This document shows, piece after piece, positions 62,530 through 64,000 of a stretch of 64,000 nucleotides of DNA (positions within the stretch are counted from its first letter, which is position 1; each line of letters starts with the position of its first letter). The stretch comes from Pseudoalteromonas luteoviolacea S2607 (lineage in GTDB: Bacteria; Pseudomonadota; Gammaproteobacteria; Enterobacterales; Alteromonadaceae), in NCBI RefSeq assembly GCF_001625575.1, contig NZ_AUXV01000056.1:620001-684000 (forward strand). Reading direction: 5' to 3'. A model generated the notes under the pieces. It saw nothing but the letters and a program-made list of their open reading frames with translations, had not been told where the DNA came from and made no database searches. Position numbers and translations under genes: made by a program.

Positions 62530-64000
62530 TTATAAAGACACCTCTGTTTCGTCGCTCTCGAGCGCGTGTTGACCCTTTGAGCTTACTTCAAGCCTCATCT
62601 TTGTATTGTCTATGTGTTCGGCTAGCAGCTCTATGTCTTGGAAGTTGAAAACATCGCGAATACTGATTTCTACATCTAGTTGACTGTTAATTGTATTAAT
62701 TAAGGTCACCGCCAAAAGAGAGTTTCCTCCCAGTTCGAAGAAGCCCATCTTGACGCTGATATCAGGTGCATTTTTCCCCAATAATGACGAAAATATAGAA
62801 ATGAGTGTTTCTTCAGTGGCTGTTGATGGCGCAACATAACCTGTATCTGCCACTTTGGTGTCTGGCTCAGGTAGTGCTTTTCGGTCTAATTTGCCACTGC
62901 TGGTGTACTTCAGTTGCTCAACAATCACATAGGCGGATGGCATCATATACTCAGGTAAAACCTTCGCTAAGTGTGACTTTGCCAAATCGATTATGTCTTG
63001 CCCTGCGACGTCAGTGGTTACAAGGTAGGCAACTAAGTTTGCACTGGCCGCTTCTCCTTTCACCGCAACAACGACTTCTTCGATGTTCTCCAAGTGCAGC
63101 AATTGTGCTTCTATTTCTCCAAGCTCAATTCTAAAACCACGTACCTTGACCTGATCATCAATGCGACCCAGATATTCTAAATTTCCGTCTTTGACGAAGC
63201 GAACAAGGTCACCGGTCTTATACAAACGAGCGTTATTTTCTTTACTAAATGGATTAGTAATAAAACGTTCAGTAGTGAGCTCAGGCTGGTTGACATAACA
63301 GCGAGCGAGCCCTACCCCGCCAATATATAGCTCACCACAGGCACCCACCGGCACTCTGTTAAGGTACGGGTCCAAAACATAGAATTGAATGTTACTAATT
63401 GGCTTACCGATGGGAACAGTGGTTGCTTGGGTATCTCGCTCGGTTGCCCAATAACTTACATCAATCGTTGCTTCTGTAGGGCCGTATAAGTTGTGTAGCT
63501 CTGCCGGATGCAATTGATGGAATCGGTTGACCAAGTCTGACGATAATGCTTCTCCACCACAAAAAACTCGCTTGACCGATAAGCACTTCGACCATTGGTC
63601 GTGCTGTAACATAACAGCAAGCATTGAGGGCACAAAATGTAATGTAGTCACTTGTTGCGCCATAATTAAGTCACAAAGATAACTTGGGTCTTTATGCCCC
63701 TCTGCTTTAGCAACTACCAGCGTTGCGCCTGCAATAAGTGGCCACATAAACTCCTCGACTGAAATGTCGAATGTAAATGGTGCTTTTTGCAGCATTCGGT
63801 CTTCACAACTGAGCGCATAGTCAGACTGCTGCATCCAATTGATTCTATTAACGAGTGCCTGATGCTCAACCATTACCCCTTTAGGTTGTCCCGTCGAACC
63901 TGATGTGTATATGACATAGGCCAAGTGCTTTGATGTAAGCCCCAGCTTTATAGGATCTGGATTATCATTTGTGTAGCCCATAAGATGCGTGTCTGTCGAT
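62530..64000 (-). CDS. NRPS C-terminal part (A-T), gene continues beyond window
   Basis: The reading frame is open to the right edge, so this is only the end of a larger synthetase. The visible part covers an adenylation domain from its A3 loop (AYVIYTSGSTGQPKG) to A10 (SSGKLDRKALPEP), then a carrier domain (LGGNSLLAV about 145 residues before A10 is passed and 63 before the stop) and a short linker. There is no epimerase or thioesterase, so the chain is handed to the next gene. The hand-read code is DIEHFGLIDK; Glu at position 239 hints at a basic or polar substrate, but no assignment is made. The loading module, which should show whether an acyl starter is used, is outside the window. Confidence 0.92.
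   Translation of the reverse strand, partial: STDTHLMGYTNDNPDPIKLGLTSKHLAYVIYTSGSTGQPKGVMVEHQALVNRINWMQQSDYALSCEDRMLQKAPFTFDISVEEFMWPLIAGATLVVAKAEGHKDPSYLCDLIMAQQVTTLHFVPSMLAVMLQHDQWSKCLSVKRVFCGGEALSSDLVNRFHQLHPAELHNLYGPTEATIDVSYWATERDTQATTVPIGKPISNIQFYVLDPYLNRVPVGACGELYIGGVGLARCYVNQPELTTERFITNPFSKENNARLYKTGDLVRFVKDGNLEYLGRIDDQVKVRGFRIELGEIEAQLLHLENIEEVVVAVKGEAASANLVAYLVTTDVAGQDIIDLAKSHLAKVLPEYMMPSAYVIVEQLKYTSSGKLDRKALPEPDTKVADTGYVAPSTATEETLISIFSSLLGKNAPDISVKMGFFELGGNSLLAVTLINTINSQLDVEISIRDVFNFQDIELLAEHIDNTKMRLEVSSKGQHALESDETEVSL

Noticed and set aside
62530..63981. Reading the last NRPS gene as a complete 483-residue protein starting at the ATG at 63981
   Set aside because: The frame is open through the window edge and the ATG lies in the middle of an adenylation domain, just before its A3 loop. 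It is the end of a larger gene.
45204..63981. Epimerisation domains in the NRPS
   Set aside because: Every carrier domain in the window is followed by a gene end, a condensation domain or the thioesterase. No extra domain of about 450 residues fits.
39608..64000. Identification of the NRPS product as alterochromide or alterobactin, known from Pseudoalteromonas
   Set aside because: The hand-read specificity codes do not show the Thr-Val-Asn-Asn-Leu pattern expected for alterochromides, and no siderophore uptake or hydroxy-aspartate genes are visible. The loading end is outside the window, so no name is given.

Overview
The window looks like a chromosomal segment of a marine gammaproteobacterium of the Alteromonadales, most likely Pseudoalteromonas or a close relative. 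This is an inference from the moderate-to-low GC content, the LiuR-controlled leucine and valine catabolic block, the ArsJ/GAPDH pair, the many lipoproteins and the style of the NRPS genes. No rRNA, tRNA, CRISPR array or intact insertion sequence was seen.

Layout. Positions 1-7.2 kb hold housekeeping and accessory genes: the start of an Rrf2 regulator with twin palindromic operators, a membrane protein, a YdiJ-type FAD/Fe-S D-2-hydroxyglutarate dehydrogenase, a retropepsin-like PDZ lipoprotein, a pirin and a Sel1-like lipoprotein. Positions 7.4-23.9 kb are one large branched-chain amino-acid catabolic locus. The minus-strand arm (thiolase, mmsA, acyl-CoA dehydrogenase, enoyl-CoA hydratase, 3-hydroxyisobutyryl-CoA hydrolase, mmsB, SDR) degrades valine. 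The divergent plus-strand arm (liuR-liuABCDE-scoAB) takes isovaleryl-CoA to acetoacetate and acetoacetyl-CoA. LiuR-type palindromes lie in both divergent promoters, so one MerR regulator probably controls both arms.

Positions 24-38 kb are mixed: htpX, a chemoreceptor, an arsJ/GAPDH arsenate-detoxification pair without a local arsR, a small double-glycine-leader peptide gene, rsmF, a likely small RNA with its own promoter and terminator, a ParD-like gene overlapping a methionine aminopeptidase gene, and several secreted or lipid-anchored proteins of unknown role. A decayed IS200-type transposase and an acyltransferase come just before the last region.

Positions 39.6-64 kb, all on the minus strand, are a nonribosomal peptide biosynthesis cluster that runs off the right edge. 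Four NRPS genes, translationally coupled by touching or overlapping start and stop codons, give at least six modules in the order (...A-T), C-A-T, C-A-T, C-A-T-C-A-T-C-A-T-TE. The three that start in the window begin with TubC-type docking domains. They are followed by a periplasmic Ntn-hydrolase acylase of the PvdQ/penicillin-acylase family, a PvdE/SyrD-type cyclic-peptide ABC exporter and an HlyD/MacA-type adaptor. The arrangement suggests an acylated peptide that is exported and then deacylated in the periplasm, as in pyoverdine maturation. No epimerisation domain is present in the window. The product could not be identified; one module has a clear Phe/Tyr specificity code.
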